A model generated the notes under the pieces. That model was not told where the DNA came from. It did not search any database and worked only from the letters and a program-made list of their open reading frames with translations. The position numbers and the translations under genes were made by a program. From Robertmurraya dakarensis (GTDB lineage Bacteria > Bacillota > Bacilli > Bacillales > Cytobacillaceae), in the NCBI RefSeq assembly GCF_900156875.1, contig NZ_LT707409.1, positions 1,332,961-1,396,960 on the forward strand: 64,000 nucleotides of DNA, written 5' to 3'. The number at the start of each line of letters is the position of its first letter. The stretch's first letter is position 1. Shown piece after piece: positions 43,940 to 52,858 of the stretch.

Positions 43940-45091
43940 TTATCTAAAAGCGCTTTTTCCGGTAAGTTCACGCCCGATTACCAGCTTCTGTATTTGACTC
44001 GTTCCTTCTGGTATCGTTAAAATTTTTGCATTCCTAAATAATCGTTCAACAGGGAATTCAGATGTTAATCCATAAGCACCATGAATTTGAATGGCTTTTG
44101 AAGTAACTCGAACAGCCATTTCTGTTGCAAATTGTTTTGCCATTGAAGTCTCTATTCGGCAATGTTGCCCTTTGTTCACCATATCTAATGCTCGATAGGT
44201 TAGTAGTTTCGATGCATCAATTTCAGTTTTCATATCAGCTAACATTCCTTGAATTAATTGAAAAGAGCCAATCTTTTTGCCGAATTGTTCTCTTTCTTTT
44301 ACATATTGTATTGAATAATTTAGCGCTTTTTCAGCTAATGCATTGGCATCTGTTGCAACAAAGCAACGCCATGCATGAAACCCTTTCAATTTGCTCTTAT
44401 AGCCATCACCCTCTGGAACAATCAGATTTTCCTTTGGTACGCGGACATTATCAAAGTAAAGTTCTGCTAAATCCCCTTGATTAAAGCCCATTAAGTTGAT
44501 TTTTCTTGACTCGATAGGTGTATCTTCTCTATCAATAAGGATTAAGCCAATTCCTTTTCCACCCTTGGAACGATCAAATGAAACAGCAACAGATATATAA
44601 TCTGCTAGATTTCCATTCGTAATAAATGTTTTCGTCCCATTTATCACATAATGATCACCATCTAATACAGCCGTTGTTTGCATCTCAGAAGGATTGGATC
44701 CAACATTGGGCTCTGTATTTGCTGAGCAAGCAATTTTATCACCTGATAAAAGTCCTGGTAGGAATTTTTCTTTATGGTAATCCGTTCCGCGTTCAGCAAT
44801 TGTCCTCGCCATATTTGGTGAGATTCCTAAATATCCTTTTAATTCATATGGCAATTCTTCATATATTAGTGCCCACGTTTTAATATCTAAGCCAGCCCCA
44901 CCCTGCTCTTCTGGAATGGTTGTTCCTAAAAATCCAAATGGCTTAACTTCTTTAAACATTCTTAAGACAAACTCTTTTGAAAACGGCTGATCATCGCCTA
45001 GTTCTTTAATAGCAGGTTCTAAAACCTCCCTTGTTAGTTTTCTTATTGTTTTCTTTAACATCAATTCTTCATCTGTAAATTCAAAATTCAT
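43940..45091 (-). CDS. Acyl-CoA dehydrogenase A3
   Basis: A 383-residue FAD enzyme of the A3-A7 subgroup. FAD-contact loop SANTEPNVGSN (with Asn where most family members have Asp), KKIGSFQLIQGMLADMKTE, and catalytic Glu in IPEGTSQIQKL near the end. It follows ligase L2 by 54 bases and precedes N1. Together with A4 it provides two dehydrogenases in one operon, perhaps for successive desaturations or as a heteromeric pair. ATG start behind GAGGAGG. Confidence 0.92.
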   Translation of the reverse strand: MNFEFTDEELMLKKTIRKLTREVLEPAIKELGDDQPFSKEFVLRMFKEVKPFGFLGTTIPEEQGGAGLDIKTWALIYEELPYELKGYLGISPNMARTIAERGTDYHKEKFLPGLLSGDKIACSANTEPNVGSNPSEMQTTAVLDGDHYVINGTKTFITNGNLADYISVAVSFDRSKGGKGIGLILIDREDTPIESRKINLMGFNQGDLAELYFDNVRVPKENLIVPEGDGYKSKLKGFHAWRCFVATDANALAEKALNYSIQYVKEREQFGKKIGSFQLIQGMLADMKTEIDASKLLTYRALDMVNKGQHCRIETSMAKQFATEMAVRVTSKAIQIHGAYGLTSEFPVERLFRNAKILTIPEGTSQIQKLVIGRELTGKSAFR

Positions 45092-45145
45092 TATAGATAG
45101 CCTCCTCTAGAAATGCCTAATCAAAAGTTACCTTTACTAGGTGTA

Positions 45146-46714
45146 TCAAACATTTCTTTCCTTTTCTTTCCAATACGCTTTGCGCAAATCGTTTTTAGTT
45201 ATCTTCCCAACCGTATTTCTAGGTAGCTCATCTACGAATTCGATCGAACGAGGCCGTTTATAAGAAGCTAGCTGACTTCTACAGTACTCGATCAATTCTT
45301 CTTCTGTTACCGTCACATTTTTATTAATTTCACAAAAAGCTTTTATTTGTTCTCCAAACTCTTCATCTGGAATCCCAATCACTGCTACATCCTGTACAGC
45401 TGGATGTTTTTGTAAGACAGCTTCAATTTCAGCTGGGTAAATATTGACACCACCAGAGATAATCATATCCTTGATCCGATCATTGATATAAAGATAACCA
45501 TCCTCATCAAGATAGCCCATATCTCCCGTTTGGAAAAAACCGTTCTCATCTAATGTATCAGGTCCTAGTTTCTCCTTATTTAAATATCTGTCGATACAGA
45601 CAGGTGTTTTCACCCAAATAACACCTACTTCGCCGGTGTTCAACTTTTGTCCATTCTCATCTCGAATTTCAACTTGAACATGCTTGTAGGGATAACCGCA
45701 AGATCCTGCTTTTGATCTCTGTAGTTCTGGCTGCAAAATCGTAACTAATCCCGCCTCAGAAGAACCATATCCTTCATACACACAATGTTCTCCAAAATAG
45801 TTCATCGCCCATTCTTTTAATGAATATGGTACAGGAGCTGCCCCTACTGTAAGAGTCTTTATAGAGCTCACATCATACTTCTTTAATACCTCTTCAGGTA
45901 GTTGGGCAATCCGTTTTAGTAGTGTAGGGACACAAGTCCATCTCGTTATTTTGTGTTTCATTATTAATTCCAACGTTTTCTCTGGATCAAACTTTTTAAG
46001 AAGTACTACAGTTCCCCCACTCTTATGTGTGATTTCAGCATTGTAAGGTCCCAATCCGTGGTGGAGAGGCGTGTTGACGAGGGAAATATTACCCGTCTTC
46101 ATAAAACCTGATGCATCTAACATATCTTGTTGATATTCAAGTAATACCTTTAGATTTTGTTTCATCGCCTTTGCTGGGTCCTTAAAGACACCTTTTGGAT
46201 GACCAGTTGTACCTGAGGTGTATATGATTAATTCCGGTTTCACAACTTTACTAATTCGCGCTTCGACTTCTCTTTCAGAAATCAAATTTTCATACTGTTC
46301 AACCTCTGGATGAGGGTTAGTGTTGATGCCAACCATTGTTTTTAATGGGAGCTCATCCCATAAAGGTAATAGCACATCAGGTGTAGGATCATCAAAAACA
46401 ACTGCAGTAGCCCCACTATCCTTCATAACATGAAGAATTTCTGGTAATGTAAAATGCCAATTGAGCCCAATTTGCATACAGCCAACCTTGGCTAAGGCAC
46501 GATTGACCACAAACCATTCCTTGCGAATTTGTGATCGTACGGCCACAATATCTTTGGGGCGAAGTCCAGCACGGACAAAACTATCCGCTAGCAGGTCTGA
46601 TTGCCGATTCCATTCCTTCCATGTTAATTCAGATCCATTTTCATCTATAATAGCCGTTTCATCAGGCTTAATTTGAGCCCAATATTCCAAGCTTCCTTGA
46701 ATAGGTTGAGTCAT
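45146..46714 (-). CDS. Acyl-CoA ligase L2
   Basis: A 522-residue adenylate-forming ligase collinear with L1. Key segments: YTSGTTGHPKGVFKDP, GYGSSEAG, GDMGYLDEDGYLYINDR and the lysine-bearing TVGKITKN. Its ATG overlaps the stop codon of C2 as ATGA, and its site AAAAGGAG lies within C2, so the two are translationally coupled. This links acid activation directly with the racemase-like C2, which acts on the CoA thioester. Substrate unknown. Confidence 0.92.
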   Translation of the reverse strand: MTQPIQGSLEYWAQIKPDETAIIDENGSELTWKEWNRQSDLLADSFVRAGLRPKDIVAVRSQIRKEWFVVNRALAKVGCMQIGLNWHFTLPEILHVMKDSGATAVVFDDPTPDVLLPLWDELPLKTMVGINTNPHPEVEQYENLISEREVEARISKVVKPELIIYTSGTTGHPKGVFKDPAKAMKQNLKVLLEYQQDMLDASGFMKTGNISLVNTPLHHGLGPYNAEITHKSGGTVVLLKKFDPEKTLELIMKHKITRWTCVPTLLKRIAQLPEEVLKKYDVSSIKTLTVGAAPVPYSLKEWAMNYFGEHCVYEGYGSSEAGLVTILQPELQRSKAGSCGYPYKHVQVEIRDENGQKLNTGEVGVIWVKTPVCIDRYLNKEKLGPDTLDENGFFQTGDMGYLDEDGYLYINDRIKDMIISGGVNIYPAEIEAVLQKHPAVQDVAVIGIPDEEFGEQIKAFCEINKNVTVTEEELIEYCRSQLASYKRPRSIEFVDELPRNTVGKITKNDLRKAYWKEKERNV

Positions 46715-47835
46715 GTATTCTTCACTCCTTTTAAATTTTTTGAATATTCCGAATTATTCTCTCCTAATTTGGCAGCTTCCTTTGGGGATTGGACTGATAA
46801 ATTTTCAAACTTGACGGGATATTTAACAAAATATTCACCTTCACCCGTTCCGTAATTTTCAAATAAATCTCTTTCGATGAAGCTTTCAACTTGAGGAAGC
46901 TCCCCGATTTCATTAACCTTACAACTAGGTACATCATTTTTATCAAAGATCTCTAACCATTCAGCTAATGGTTTCTTCAATAATTCCTCTTCAATAATTG
47001 GATTTAAAGTCTTTGCATTTTGGGAACGCAAGGGCCATGTTTTATATTTCTCTTCATTTAACAGTTCAGTTCTGCCAATCGAATGACACAAGTTTTCAAA
47101 AAAGTGGTCCTCAAGGCTTCCTAACGCAATATACTCATGGTCCTTTGTTTCAAAAGCTCCGTATGCTCCTGTAGTAAGAAAGTTTTCTTTATTAGGTTTT
47201 CCTTGATCATAGTATGATGCAATCCGTGGGCCCATCCATGCTAAAACGGTATCTGTAATCGAAACGTCTATAAAATCCCCTTGTCCGTTAAGATCTCGAT
47301 TTCTCAACGCTGCCAGTATAGACGTAACTGCATACATAGCTGACGTTAAATCCGCTACTTGAACACCTCCCCATGGCGCTGGTGGACCTGCAGGATCTCC
47401 ACTAATACTTAAAGCACCAGAAAGAGCCAAGTAATTGACATCATGTCCAGGAACTGTTCTTAATGGTCCCGTTTGACCAAATCCTGAAATCGAACAGTAA
47501 ATAATTTGGTTATTAATTTTCGACACTTCTTGGTAATCTAACCCTAACCTTGCCATTACACCAGGTCTGAACCCTTCAACAAGCACATCGCACTCTTTTA
47601 TCATTTGCTTAATAAATTCTATTTCCTGTTCATCCTTTAAATCTACTGTAATACTTTTTTTGTTCCTATTGACTGCATTAAACATTCGCTTGTTTCTTCT
47701 TGTAAAATCACCTGTATGTGGACGTTCTACTTTGATTATCTCCGCTCCAAAATCAGCTAAAGTCATTGTACAAAAAGGACCCGGTAGCAAATTAGAAAAA
47801 TCTAGAATTTTAATTCCTTCTAATGGTAGAGTCAT
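46711..47835 (-). CDS. CaiB/BaiF family protein C2, resembling alpha-methylacyl-CoA racemase
   Basis: A 374-residue family III protein. Signatures at the N-terminus are KILDFSNLLPGPFCTMTLAD and AEIIKVERP. The segment PGHDVNYLALSGAL contains the His followed by Asp that act as base in alpha-methylacyl-CoA racemases (GHDINYLAL there), and VADLTSAM holds a candidate second acid. CoA-transferases of the family (as C1) have GLD at this point. So I favour epimerisation of a 2-methylacyl-CoA, which would prepare an R-acid for a stereospecific dehydrogenase. A CoA-transferase role is not excluded. Between A4 and L2. Confidence 0.8.
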   Translation of the reverse strand: MTLPLEGIKILDFSNLLPGPFCTMTLADFGAEIIKVERPHTGDFTRRNKRMFNAVNRNKKSITVDLKDEQEIEFIKQMIKECDVLVEGFRPGVMARLGLDYQEVSKINNQIIYCSISGFGQTGPLRTVPGHDVNYLALSGALSISGDPAGPPAPWGGVQVADLTSAMYAVTSILAALRNRDLNGQGDFIDVSITDTVLAWMGPRIASYYDQGKPNKENFLTTGAYGAFETKDHEYIALGSLEDHFFENLCHSIGRTELLNEEKYKTWPLRSQNAKTLNPIIEEELLKKPLAEWLEIFDKNDVPSCKVNEIGELPQVESFIERDLFENYGTGEGEYFVKYPVKFENLSVQSPKEAAKLGENNSEYSKNLKGVKNT

Positions 47836-47898
47836 ATGAACACCTCTTCATTTTTTTATTACAAGAAAGAAAACGTATTTTGTTTGCTAATGTACTAG

Positions 47899-49050
47899 TT
47901 ATCTGAAAGCGTTCATCCCAGTCAGTTCACGTCCAATAATAAGTTTTTGTATCTGTGTAGTACCCTCGGGAATTGCCAATATCCTTGCCTGTCTAAATAG
48001 GCGTTCAACTGGAAATTCCGAAGTAAGACCATATGCACCATGTATTTGTATGGCTTTAGACGTAACACGGATTGCCATTTCAGTTGCATAATGTTTCGCG
48101 ATTGACGTCTCAACTCGTGCGATTTGGCCTCTATTTACTAAATCCAATGCTCGATAGGTTAATAATCGTGCAGCATCTAGTTCCGTTTTCATATCTGCTA
48201 ACATTTCCTGAATCAGCTGAAACGAACCTATTTGTTTCCCAAACTGTTCTCTTTCTTGTGAATACTTAATGGAATATTCCAAAGCCTTTTCAGCAATACT
48301 GCATCCACTTAATCCAACAAAACAACGCCAAGCATGAAAACCACTCATTTGTGTTTTGTAACCCTGTCCTTCAGGAATTAGAAGATTTTCTTTCGGAACT
48401 CGTACATTATCGAAAAAAAGTTCAGCTAATTCGCCTGTATTAAATCCCATTAGTTTAATCGGTCTGGCTTCTACAGGAGATTCCTCTCGATCTACTAAAA
48501 TAATGCCTACTCCCTTACCACCTTTGGAACGATCAAACTGAACAGCTACAGAAATATAATCTGCAGTCATTCCATTTGTAATAAAAGTTTTTGTCCCATT
48601 TATCACATAATGATCTCCATCGATTGTGGCGGTAGTTTGAATTTCTGAAGGGTTAGATCCTACATTTGGTTCAGTATTTGCCGAACAGGCAATTTTATCA
48701 CCTGCGAGTAGACCCGGCAGAAACTTTTCCTTATGGTAATCGGTACCACGGTCATATATTCTTCTCGCCATATTAGCAGTTATGCCAGACATTGACTTCA
48801 GTTGATTTGGTAACTCTTCATACAGTAGTCCCCAAGTCATAAGATCAAGTCCTGCCCCTCCAGCCTCCTCTGGAATGGTTGTACCTACTAATCCAAATGG
48901 CTTAATTTTTTTTAACATACTTAGAAGGAATTCTTTAGTAAATGGCTTCTCATCACCTTGTTCCTCAATTGCTGGTTCTAACTCTTCTTTTACAAATTTC
49001 TTAATCGTTTTCTTAATCATTTGTTGTTCATCAGTAAAATCAAAATTCAT
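47899..49050 (-). CDS. Acyl-CoA dehydrogenase A4
   Basis: A 383-residue FAD enzyme very similar to A3 (SANTEPNVGSN, KQIGSFQLIQEMLADMKTE, catalytic Glu in IPEGTTQIQKL). It is the first gene of the A4-C2-L2-A3-N1 unit. Upstream lie 371 bases with no gene but with a cre-like sequence and a copy of the putative LysR operator, so it is probably subject to both pathway-specific and catabolite control. ATG behind AGGAGGC. Confidence 0.92.
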   Translation of the reverse strand: MNFDFTDEQQMIKKTIKKFVKEELEPAIEEQGDEKPFTKEFLLSMLKKIKPFGLVGTTIPEEAGGAGLDLMTWGLLYEELPNQLKSMSGITANMARRIYDRGTDYHKEKFLPGLLAGDKIACSANTEPNVGSNPSEIQTTATIDGDHYVINGTKTFITNGMTADYISVAVQFDRSKGGKGVGIILVDREESPVEARPIKLMGFNTGELAELFFDNVRVPKENLLIPEGQGYKTQMSGFHAWRCFVGLSGCSIAEKALEYSIKYSQEREQFGKQIGSFQLIQEMLADMKTELDAARLLTYRALDLVNRGQIARVETSIAKHYATEMAIRVTSKAIQIHGAYGLTSEFPVERLFRQARILAIPEGTTQIQKLIIGRELTGMNAFR

Positions 49051-49160
49051 AAATCATCTGCCTCCTATATAGCTCTAATTTATTTTCTCACCTATGATGG
49101 TGTATTTCATAAAGTTAAGAAAGACCATAGCAAATTCATTACCAAAAGTACCCCTTATCA

Positions 49161-49174
49161 TGAAGGCGTTTTCA
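49161..49174. promoter_or_regulatory. Candidate cre site (CcpA) upstream of A4
   Basis: TGAAGGCGTTTTCA is a near-perfect 14-mer for the CcpA consensus with one mismatch, about 110 bases before the A4 start. Confidence 0.45.
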
Positions 49175-49318
49175 AAATTATTTAAGAAACCCAATTGAGA
49201 GTTTGTTGAATTCTCTAATAATAGAGAAATATAAATACATCACGGCTTAATCAAAGTGGATAATTTTCAGAATATACAGTATATTAAATCACTACTAAAA
49301 TCTTATTTGATTTTTTGA

Positions 49319-49348
49319 TTTCTGTAAAATAGTAATTTTTTATATAGA
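49319..49348. promoter_or_regulatory. Putative LysR operator, copy 5 (upstream of A4), degenerate
   Basis: The left core TGTAAAATA is exact; the right core reads TTTTTTATA in place of TATTTTATA, with the same 4-base spacing. It lies about 270 bases before A4. Confidence 0.5.
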
Positions 49349-49421
49349 GTATTAATGAATTTTATACAATCGACTACTCACGTGTATAAAGTTCGTGACA
49401 GTCGCAAAATCACAATGTTAG

Positions 49422-51050
49422 TTAGTTTGTTTGCTTGCTAGTTAATCCCGAGGTTTTCTTTTGATCTGTGACATTTGCTGGTGTATCCTTTGGACTATTA
49501 GTAAGTCTTAAAGGTTTTTCTTTCAAAAAAAACGTTAATACGAATCCCATTAAAAGAATCATACTCGTTATCATGAAAACAAATGTTAAAGAATGTCCTA
49601 ATGATTCTCTAACCTGTTCAATTAGGCTCCCCGTAACTTCCTGTAAATCTTTTGGTATATTTGCTTTGATATCTTCAACTTGTTGATGATCAATCAAAAT
49701 CTGTGGATCTTGAAGTTGAGCTAATACTTTATTTTCATCAATTATCTTATCAAGTCCGTTCCTTGCAGTCATCTGTTCCACTTCAGTCCCAAGTCTTGCG
49801 TTCATAATAGTCCCCATGACTGCTACACCAATTGTTCCACCTAATTGCCGGAATAATTGCACTGTAGAAGTTGCTACTCCAAGTAGCGATTGTGAAACAG
49901 CGTTTTGAACTGATATCATGATTACCGGTAAACAAAAGCCAAGCCCCGATCCGACAAAAATAATATTGATAACAGCTCTTGCTGTTGAAGTTGACACATC
50001 CATTAACGATAAAGAATACATCCCCGTTGCCATTATAAGTATTCCAATGATGACAAGTCTTTTATATTTTCCTGTTTTTGAGATTAGTTGACCGCTAATT
50101 GCACTCGCGGTAACCATACATAATGTCATGGGCATCATAATTAATCCAGATTTTGTAGCTGTAGTCGCAAGTACACCTTGAACAAAGAAAGGCATATACA
50201 TGATCGCCCCAAACATACCCATCCCAAGGATAAATCCAATTCCATTAGATAAGCTAAAAACTTTGTTCTTAAATAAACTTAAAGGTAGGACCGGGCTCGA
50301 AACTCTCTTTTCTGTGTAAATAAATAAAATAAAACCAACTAAGGAGCATATAAAGAGAAAAATAATCATGGATGATGACCATGCATAATTATTCCCCCCC
50401 CATGATAGAGCAATCAGCATCGGAACAAGTGTTAATGAAATAAATAAGGATCCAAAATAATCGATTGGCTCTTTTGTTTTTGCAGCTTGTTTGGGATAAA
50501 TAAATAGAATCATACAGAAGGCCACTAAAGCAATCGGTAAGAACACCCAAAATACCCAATGCCAATCTGCATTATCGACAATCCATCCTCCTAGAGTGGG
50601 ACCCAGTAAGCTTGAAATTCCAAAAATACTTGTCAGTAAGCCTTGCCATTTCCCTCTTTCTCTTGGTGAAAATAAATCCCCAACCACAGTGAACGAGGTT
50701 GACATAATCATACCTGCGCCAAAACCTTGTATACCACGATAGAGAATTAATTGAATCATGCTTTCTGACAGACCACAAAGAAATGACCCAATAGTAAAAA
50801 TACCAATTCCAATAAGCATAAAAATTTTACGTCCATAAATATCAGATAGTTTTCCAACTAAAATGGCCGTAACACTAGAAGTAAGCATGAACATCGTAAA
50901 TACCCAGCTATAGTAGTTTATACCATCTAGATCGGATATAATTCGTGGAAGGGCTGTACCCACAATCGTTTGATTTAAGGCAGCAAAAAGCATAGCTGAC
51001 ATAACAGCAAGCATAATTAAAATTTTTTTCCTCAGCACAAGATTTTCCAT
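49422..51050 (-). CDS. DHA2 family MFS transporter (EmrB/QacA type, 14 TM)
   Basis: A 542-residue transporter with about fourteen predicted transmembrane helices. Motif A is GKLSDIYGRKIFM near residue 64, motif C-like GPTLGGWIVDN near 153, and the start LNQTIVGTALPRIISDL is typical of DHA2 exporters. A long extracytoplasmic loop precedes the last helix. Such proteins expel toxic amphiphiles. Its place inside the catabolic cluster suggests export of substrate or an acid intermediate, but its own regulation is not evident. ATG behind AAGGAGAGGG. Confidence 0.9.
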   Translation of the reverse strand: MENLVLRKKILIMLAVMSAMLFAALNQTIVGTALPRIISDLDGINYYSWVFTMFMLTSSVTAILVGKLSDIYGRKIFMLIGIGIFTIGSFLCGLSESMIQLILYRGIQGFGAGMIMSTSFTVVGDLFSPRERGKWQGLLTSIFGISSLLGPTLGGWIVDNADWHWVFWVFLPIALVAFCMILFIYPKQAAKTKEPIDYFGSLFISLTLVPMLIALSWGGNNYAWSSSMIIFLFICSLVGFILFIYTEKRVSSPVLPLSLFKNKVFSLSNGIGFILGMGMFGAIMYMPFFVQGVLATTATKSGLIMMPMTLCMVTASAISGQLISKTGKYKRLVIIGILIMATGMYSLSLMDVSTSTARAVINIIFVGSGLGFCLPVIMISVQNAVSQSLLGVATSTVQLFRQLGGTIGVAVMGTIMNARLGTEVEQMTARNGLDKIIDENKVLAQLQDPQILIDHQQVEDIKANIPKDLQEVTGSLIEQVRESLGHSLTFVFMITSMILLMGFVLTFFLKEKPLRLTNSPKDTPANVTDQKKTSGLTSKQTN

Positions 51051-51149
51051 CTTGCCCTCTCCTTTTTAAAGCTTAATTATTAGCTTTTATTGCCCTAATA
51101 TTTGCAACGATTTACAAGAAAAGCATTTTTAGATTATCGCAAAATAATA

Positions 51150-51188
51150 TCTCCTTATCGATTACTGTGTAGATAACTGATAAGGAGA
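51150..51188 (-). terminator. Terminator hairpin after SBP3
   Basis: Arms TCTCCTTATC and GATAAGGAGA form a perfect 10-bp stem with a 19-base loop, 17 bases past the SBP3 stop; the minus strand continues GATATTATTTTG. Confidence 0.65.
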
Positions 51189-51204
51189 CTATTCATAATA
51201 AATC

Positions 51205-52803
51205 TTATTTTAAATCTGTATTTTCATTTAGCGGCCAATAGTAGTATAGACTTCCCCCATGCTGACTGTAGCCTAAATCTACTTCTGTTCTTCTAACAAG
51301 AGTTGTTGAATATTCAATAAGTGGAGCGACGACGTACTCTTCCATTACTTGCTTTTGGATTTGTGCATATAATTCATTTGCTTCACTCTCGTCTGTTGCA
51401 ACAACAGCTTGATCAATAAGAGCATCACTCTTATCATAATGAGAATAATTCAATACTCCAGTTGGTGTTCCAACCGTTGAATTACTATGATATACGTCCC
51501 TTACCCACCAAGAAGCATGAGGAATACGGTTAAAAGCAACGTACGCAATCGTATTCATATCTTTTCTCATATTATCTTGGTATGTTGTATGTTCAACCTT
51601 CTCTAATGGCATGTCAATCCCTATTTGTTTAAGTTGATCCTGAGCAAATACCATTGGATTTAAGATATGAGAAGCTTGTGAGACATATTGTGGTGGTAAC
51701 TTAAATCCATTTTCATAACCAGCTTCCTTCAATAGTTGCTTCGCTTTTTCAATATTATATTCATATTTTCCAGCGTCGACAGCACCTGAAACATCAGAAG
51801 GTATTGGTCCTTGCGGTACTTTTCCATTTGTTGTCATGGAAGTAACATAAGATTCCGCATCAATCGCATGAGCAATCGCTTGCCTTACACGGATATCATT
51901 TAACGGTTCTTTTGAGCTATTCAAGTAAAAATTCCCTTGGTTGTTCGGACCACCAAGTTCAACCTTAAGGTCCTGATTTTTACTAATTTTATCCAACCAT
52001 AAAGGATCAGAAATACCCAAAGACATATGAATTTCACCTTTTTCCATTGCCACATCAATTGCTGTTGAATCTGTCATAATCTTAAAAATCACTTTATCAA
52101 TTTTTGGCTCGCCACGGAAGTAATCTTTATTTTTTACTAAAATCGCTTGGTCTTGCGTTTTGTATTCAGCGTATTCGAATGGACCAGTCCCTATATGGGG
52201 CTCACCTGCATCAATTGCCTTTGTATTAGCAATTGCACCACCTTTATAGTTCATAAGTAATTGTAGAAAGTTAGGATCAGGATTACTAAGATTAAATACA
52301 ACTGTATATTGATCTGGTGTTTCTATACTTTCTACATGCTGAAAATATGTCGAATCAGAAATTCCATTTGTAGGGTCTATTACTCTTTCGTACGATGATT
52401 TAACATCCTCGGCAGTAAGTTCTCCATAACCTTTATGCCATTGTACTCCTTGTCTTAAATAAAAAGTCCATTGGGTAGAGGTTTCATTACTTTCCCACTT
52501 TTCAGCCAGGTCTCCTTCAATTGCCGTAACATCAACTTTTCCAAGAGGCATTCTTACTAACCCATTAAAAAGGTTCGGGACAACTGCATATTCTGGTAGA
52601 CCTGCTAAGAAATGCGGATCAAAGTCTTTTACTTCACCACCGATAGCGAAGTAGAGAGTTTTTTCTGTATCAGTGTTATTGTTATTCTCTTTTTCTTCTG
52701 AACTCTTCTGATCACTAGAAGAAGTTGATTGTTGCCCGGAACAACCTGTGATAACGAAAATTGCTGCGATAAAAATCATTACAAACTTTTTATATTGCTT
52801 CAT
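51205..52803 (-). CDS. ABC transporter solute-binding lipoprotein, family 5, SBP3
   Basis: A 532-residue lipoprotein with lipobox VITGC and an Asn/Asp/Glu-rich tether. It is highly similar to SBP1 (KDFDPHFLAGLPEY, WHKGYGELTAEDVKSSYERV, EKAKQLLKEAGYENGFKLP). No permease or ATPase is adjacent, so it probably feeds the importer at 17.5-21.4 kb. It is the last gene of the unit that runs in from the right edge. I start at the ATG of MKQYKKFVMIF behind AAAGGGGGG, since a longer frame would run into the S4 gene and lack a signal peptide. Confidence 0.88.
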   Translation of the reverse strand: MKQYKKFVMIFIAAIFVITGCSGQQSTSSSDQKSSEEKENNNNTDTEKTLYFAIGGEVKDFDPHFLAGLPEYAVVPNLFNGLVRMPLGKVDVTAIEGDLAEKWESNETSTQWTFYLRQGVQWHKGYGELTAEDVKSSYERVIDPTNGISDSTYFQHVESIETPDQYTVVFNLSNPDPNFLQLLMNYKGGAIANTKAIDAGEPHIGTGPFEYAEYKTQDQAILVKNKDYFRGEPKIDKVIFKIMTDSTAIDVAMEKGEIHMSLGISDPLWLDKISKNQDLKVELGGPNNQGNFYLNSSKEPLNDIRVRQAIAHAIDAESYVTSMTTNGKVPQGPIPSDVSGAVDAGKYEYNIEKAKQLLKEAGYENGFKLPPQYVSQASHILNPMVFAQDQLKQIGIDMPLEKVEHTTYQDNMRKDMNTIAYVAFNRIPHASWWVRDVYHSNSTVGTPTGVLNYSHYDKSDALIDQAVVATDESEANELYAQIQKQVMEEYVVAPLIEYSTTLVRRTEVDLGYSQHGGSLYYYWPLNENTDLK

Positions 52804-52858
52804 AAGATTGACCCCCCCTTTTAGATTAAACTTATATTTTTCTATGTTATTAATTTTT

